Below are positions 59,812 to 64,000 of a stretch of DNA of 64,000 nt, one piece after another. Both the position numbers and the translations under genes were made by a program. Position 1 is the stretch's first letter; every line of letters begins with the position of its first letter. This DNA comes from Sorghum bicolor (Eukaryota > Streptophyta > Magnoliopsida > Poales > Poaceae), in assembly GCF_000003195.3 (NCBI RefSeq), contig NC_012878.2:55180629-55244628 (forward strand), given 5' to 3'. A model generated the notes under the pieces. It was not told where the DNA came from and did no database searches. It saw nothing but the letters and a program-made list of their open reading frames with translations.

Positions 59812-62057
59812 AAATGAGGATATTCTACATTTTGGTTGGTGCATGTGTGAATCTCTTCAGCTCTTTATGCCTGATGTCGGAGTTGGACATAATTCCTTAA
59901 CTGTCGTGTAGTGTGCTCTGTGTCTTATTTTAACTGGGCCACCTTTGAAATGGGGGCAGAATCTGGACCTACCAAAAGCTGTTCTTTGATGCAATGTCTA
60001 ACTTATCAGGTTTGTCTAGGTTGCATGTTTCTAGCATTTCTGCCTCTCAGATAACTAAGCTTGTTAGCACCACAAGTTTGCATGTCGTGTCTTAAAGTTT
60101 TTTCATTGGTTACAATTACTTGAACTTTCTTCTTTGGTTTTATCTTTTCACAATGCGCCAACTTGATGACTTTCATTGAACAGTTACTTTCAGTGAGTTC
60201 AATTGCTATCTAGTATCTTTCTGGAAAAGAGATGCCTTCTATTTTCACCATTCGTAGTTATCTATCTGGCCTGTTAAATATTCCTGGTTGGAATTTTTTA
60301 AAGGGGATTTTAAACCATACTCTCATCATCATTTCAACTGATGGACTAAAGATCGTAAAATAATGTCACACGATCATTTGCAGTCTGCAGCTTGCTTGTG
60401 ACCATGTATCTTATCAGGTGACATATGCAGATGGCTCTTAATTTTTTTCTCATGTTCATGTACAACCTATATATGTCAAAATTGTGACTGTTAGACATGA
60501 TATCTTCATCCAGAGTCTTTCAAGGGCTGCCAAAAAGAAAAACAGAACCAGCTATGTCTTTTGAGGTACTAGCTACTTAACATTACTAGGACACTTTTAC
60601 TGAATAATAATGTATGCTGGTATGGATCTGAATCCTGTGATTGGACAGTGATGATGAATAACTATGCATGCCGGTATGGCACATATGATTAGACTAAGGG
60701 CTGCTCAGCTGTTTTTAGAGAAAACAAATAACTGTTTAACCTAAGTGCTGTTGTGGTCTGTAATTGTTTGGCTGCATGCACTTATTCGTAAGTGTAGAGG
60801 CCGGAACACTTTTTTCCTTTATCTAAAAAACGGATGAATTGTTCATTAGATCTCAATTAAGTGCTCATCTCTACCATTTATCGCATCATTTAAAACACCT
60901 TTTCTTTTCGTTGCGCCATTTCTGTCACCAAAGACCAAACATCTCAATCCACCACAGTGAACAGGTATTTATCTGACAAGCTGTATTCATGAGCACAATA
61001 CTGGAACATACAGGCAGGAGCCAACTGATACTTAATTTTATGAAAAAAGCCATGGGTTGGGCAATTGGTAATTTGGCATGCTTAATTTTGTAAGTACTCA
61101 TGTTGCTTTCACCTGCTCCAATGCAATGTTCGTGCAAAGGCAATATTGCTTTCAGGCTTGCAACTAAAATACGCACTAGCGACATATGAGCTCACAACAC
61201 GGGGGATACAGATGTTTGGGAAGGACACAACAAAAGTAGCTAAAGATTCTTTCGTAATCCACCCCGTCTCTTCCTCTTTTCCGCCGTTCGGTATTCAGGG
61301 GTGGTCCAATGACAAGGACCTTTCCTCTGTCCCCAATTCCAAGGCTGGAAGTATGGCAGTGAATATTTCCATCTGTTTGCAGAAAAAAAGGGTAGTTTTT
61401 TTTTGGTCTGTTGTCCTATTCCTGATGTTTAACTTACATGTTTTCATTATCTGCAGATGGAGCTATTGGTTATAAACCAGCCGTTTGGCTGTTCACGAAT
61501 ACCTGTTGCAATAGTGAAATCGAGTGCCTGAGCTGCAGCAAGCAAAGCATATAAGGGCTTTCTCCTTTTCCCCATGGTACAAATTACAGGTATCTCTCAG
61601 ACTTCTCGTGGTATCTAAAGTTGAATCAGGTCAAAGTATTCACTGTGCTTGTGACAGATCCTCAATTATTGATGACCTATCTGAATCCCATCCTTTGTTT
61701 ACTTGTTCCTTGGGTTGGCAGAAGGAAACGCTTTATCATGGTAATCTAAACATTATGTATTTACGTATGCCTTTTGCGTCTCAGTGTAGTTAGCTGAAAA
61801 TTACCACATCACACTAAAAGCACATTCTTTAACTTTAGTAAACCTACTAGACCTAGACCATGTCGAAAAGAACTGACCAGCGCTATATCTGAAATAGAGC
61901 AAGGAAAATTACAAAACATGCAGTGCATTCAGGGCATCTGCAATATGCTAACATTATCTTATTAGATTTATCTCTACAAGCCAAAAAGGGGTCATCCGAA
62001 GAAGCCAATGATTGACACAGCTTGCATGATTCAAAGGCTGGGCGACTGGCCCCCGTA
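59812..62057. other. Intergenic DNA, one unexplained ORF
   Basis: Mostly AT-rich. A plus-strand frame at 61146-61475 reads YELTTRGIQMFGKDTTKVAK and continues with a Ser/Pro-rich part (VSSSFPPFGIQGWSNDKDLS). It has no recognisable domain, no convincing donor or acceptor and biased neighbours. It may be an exon fragment; I cannot support a gene. Confidence 0.3.
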
Positions 62058-64000
62058 TCAGTTATCAGCCCTCTCAGAGGCAGTTTTAATCTGTAAAATA
62101 ACAGTTAAAAAACATAAATGAATGGAAACTAAGAATTGAGGAACTGAAACAAAATCAGGGATTTATGTCAAGATAAAATAATTAATTTTATATAAACTTA
62201 GCAGTGATAAAATTTTGAATTTCCATAACATGAAACTAAAGACAGCTTGAATCTGCACTGTACTTACCAGGACATGAGGAAGTTCAGAGCTTTTCATAAC
62301 CCTCAGCCTCTTAGCAGTAGAAACAAATACACTGCAGAATTAAAGAATTTAATTTAGATAGGACAGCCATTTTTTAGTTGCTATTCTAAATTTTGATAAA
62401 ATGAGAAAAATAATTACATTTGTTAAGAACACACCATAATCAAGAAAAATGATTGTACCTAAAGGATATAGCTTAAGAAACATGAAATCTACTAGGTTTG
62501 TGAATTCTCATAGACATAGACAGAGAGAGGAGCAGGGAAGGCTTACTTCCATGGTAGGTCCCCAACTAGTGTCCTGCCTCCTTCACTGTCTTCAAAAATT
62601 AAAGTGTATTCACCAGTTCCATCCAACAACCCTGAAAATATTTTCTCTTCTGCTCCTTGCTCTCCAATTTCAGAACAGGCTAAATCCTTTTGGGCAGCTG
62701 AACAACCAAATTCATAATCTTTAGAAAAAATTGTCCCATTAGGGCTATACATATGCACACAGTATTTGATTATATAAAAATGACCAAGTACTTCTTTTCT
62801 ATTTTACTTGTACCTTCAAGAAAGCCACAAAACAAATCTTCGACGGCAGATGACAGCTTCTGATAGTTGTTGTATGCTGAGAGGTTTATTTTCCTTCCAA
62901 TGGGGATGCCGTCCATGTTTATTTTGATAAGTGGGCTTCTCTTGCAAGTTTGTTTCGCCTTGTCACAAGCTTCATCGTTTTGTTGGTCAGGGGATTGCTT
63001 AGATGAGCTGACATTTGTGAGGTTTCTCCTGAAGGACCGTACTGGAGGCCAACCAACCACTGGAAGAACAGAGCCTCTACATTGAATTTGAGCGAGTTGA
63101 GTAAGTTTGCAGTCCTTTTTTAGGTTAATCAAATCACAGTCGTGTTAACAAACTAAAATATCTGAAATATGTATACGCATCTCATGTGATGTGACTTAAA
63201 TTTGAGAAGCTGTTAAATATCCCACAGTTTTTTTGTTTTGGCAGTAGGATGTATACTATAGCTGATTTGAATGTGAATCAGTTCACTGGCCGGAAAGGAT
63301 AGTCAGAACTAACAAGAAAAAGTTTAGGACAAAAACTAACCTGTGTCATAGAAAATAACCATACGGTTGATTGATAGGCAATTTTCTATTATAGCAGACT
63401 AGGGAATTTGCGTGACCAAGGTTACTCCTTGAAACTGGAAACTTCATAACTATTTTCTTATCTAAGCTCGCTTGCCTATCACTTATCAGATTTGATTCTG
63501 AGAGCCAGGATCAAAAGGTCAAAATGAAGTGGACTGGAACATTAGACTATGTAATCCTTTCCCAAGATCACGCATATGCGATGACAAAAAACAAACAAGC
63601 ATAGCTCCCCCAGCTGGGGGCACAAAAAGACGGGAAAGCAAGTAAAACAAGCCTGTCCTCAGTGCTCACCTCGTCAGGTGGGGGTTGCTGCTGTGCACAG
63701 CAGGCCCAGCAGCCGAGTCATGCGACGACGACGGGGGACAGCACCCTTTCTTCCTCTCACCTGCCATGTTTTCACCTCCCAATGTTAATAACTCATTCCC
63801 ACACCCTTCCCTGTCCTCCTGCCTCTGCTTACAACCTTACAAAATCACACAGAAAAATATGTCAGAAATTAGTAAACGGCCGGGATTCCAGCTCACTATG
63901 AACTTACTAATGAACGGCTGCATATTTTACCTTCTGCTTTGGCACCAACGGTTGCCAAGAACCCTCTCTTTGCCCCGGTGGTAGTAGCACCAGTGCTGGT
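62058..64000 (-). CDS. Aux/IAA auxin-responsive repressor (partial, 5' end outside window)
   Basis: Six exons on minus: 64000(+)-63931, 63760-63670, 63076-62814, 62631-62547, 62331-62268, 62090-62058, all GT-AG with phases closing. The first visible exon ends AKRGFLATVGAKAEG, the linker after domain I. Domain II, the TIR1/AFB degron, is intact: VVGWPPVRSFRRN. Domains III/IV (PB1) give KINMDGIPIGRKINLSAY, YQKLSSAVEDLF, YTLIFEDSEGG and TLVGDLPW, then VFVSTAKRLRVMKSSELPHV and a short tail ending ADN. Aux/IAA proteins bind ARF factors and are degraded with auxin. The LxLxL repression motif must lie beyond 64000. The AKRGF..TVG stretch and PWNVFVSTAKRLRV resemble rice OsIAA6-like proteins, from memory. 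Confidence 0.95.

Overview
The window is nuclear DNA of a grass, most likely an andropogonoid (Sorghum or a close relative). The evidence is spliced plant genes with GT-AG introns, GC-rich first exons typical of grasses, and AT-rich intergenic DNA packed with short MITEs, above all a ~235-bp family with GGCCTTGTTTAG-type ends. There is no bacterial, organellar or CRISPR signal.

Eight protein-coding genes could be assembled exon by exon, with consistent phases and splice sites. From left to right they are: (1) a pseudo-histidine phosphotransfer protein (minus, 3360-5831), in which Gln replaces the phospho-accepting His; (2) a cereblon homologue with Lon N-terminal and CULT domains (plus, 10073-14319); (3) a 65-aa COA3-like mitochondrial protein with a non-coding first exon (plus, CDS 21848-22045); (4) a pectin methylesterase without pro-region (plus, 23974-26536); (5) an IQ67-domain (IQD) calmodulin-binding protein (minus, 33793-35521); (6) a membrane-anchored hexokinase of nine exons (plus, 43235-47577); (7) a class-XI-type leucine-rich-repeat receptor kinase (minus, 48337-51583), convergent with the hexokinase; (8) an Aux/IAA auxin repressor (minus, 62058 to beyond 64000), 5' end outside the window.

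The genes do not form an operon or one pathway, but several act in hormone or sugar signalling: cytokinin phosphorelay inhibition, auxin repression, glucose sensing, receptor kinase and Ca2+/calmodulin. From memory, the order Aux/IAA - LRR-RLK - hexokinase - pectinesterase - pseudo-HPt resembles a stretch of rice chromosome 1 (OsIAA6, OsHXK6, a PHP gene), which would point to sorghum chromosome 3. This is inference, not computed.

Between the genes lie transposable elements, many with readable target-site duplications (TSDs): three 5'-truncated retroposon insertions with 11-13-bp TSDs plus a small one at 2172-2355, decayed LINE reverse-transcriptase zinc-binding fragments, two hAT elements with 8-bp TSDs (one nested inside a LINE), a 854-bp MULE with 9-bp TSD and ~200-bp inverted repeats, Stowaway and Tourist-like MITEs (some nested or abutting), and a partial LTR. 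The most unusual is a 1564-bp element at 26976-28539. It has 19-bp inverted ends and a TAA duplication (PIF/Harbinger-like) and carries coding fragments that look derived from two different host genes, one a frameshifted LEA_2/NDR1-HIN1-like fragment.
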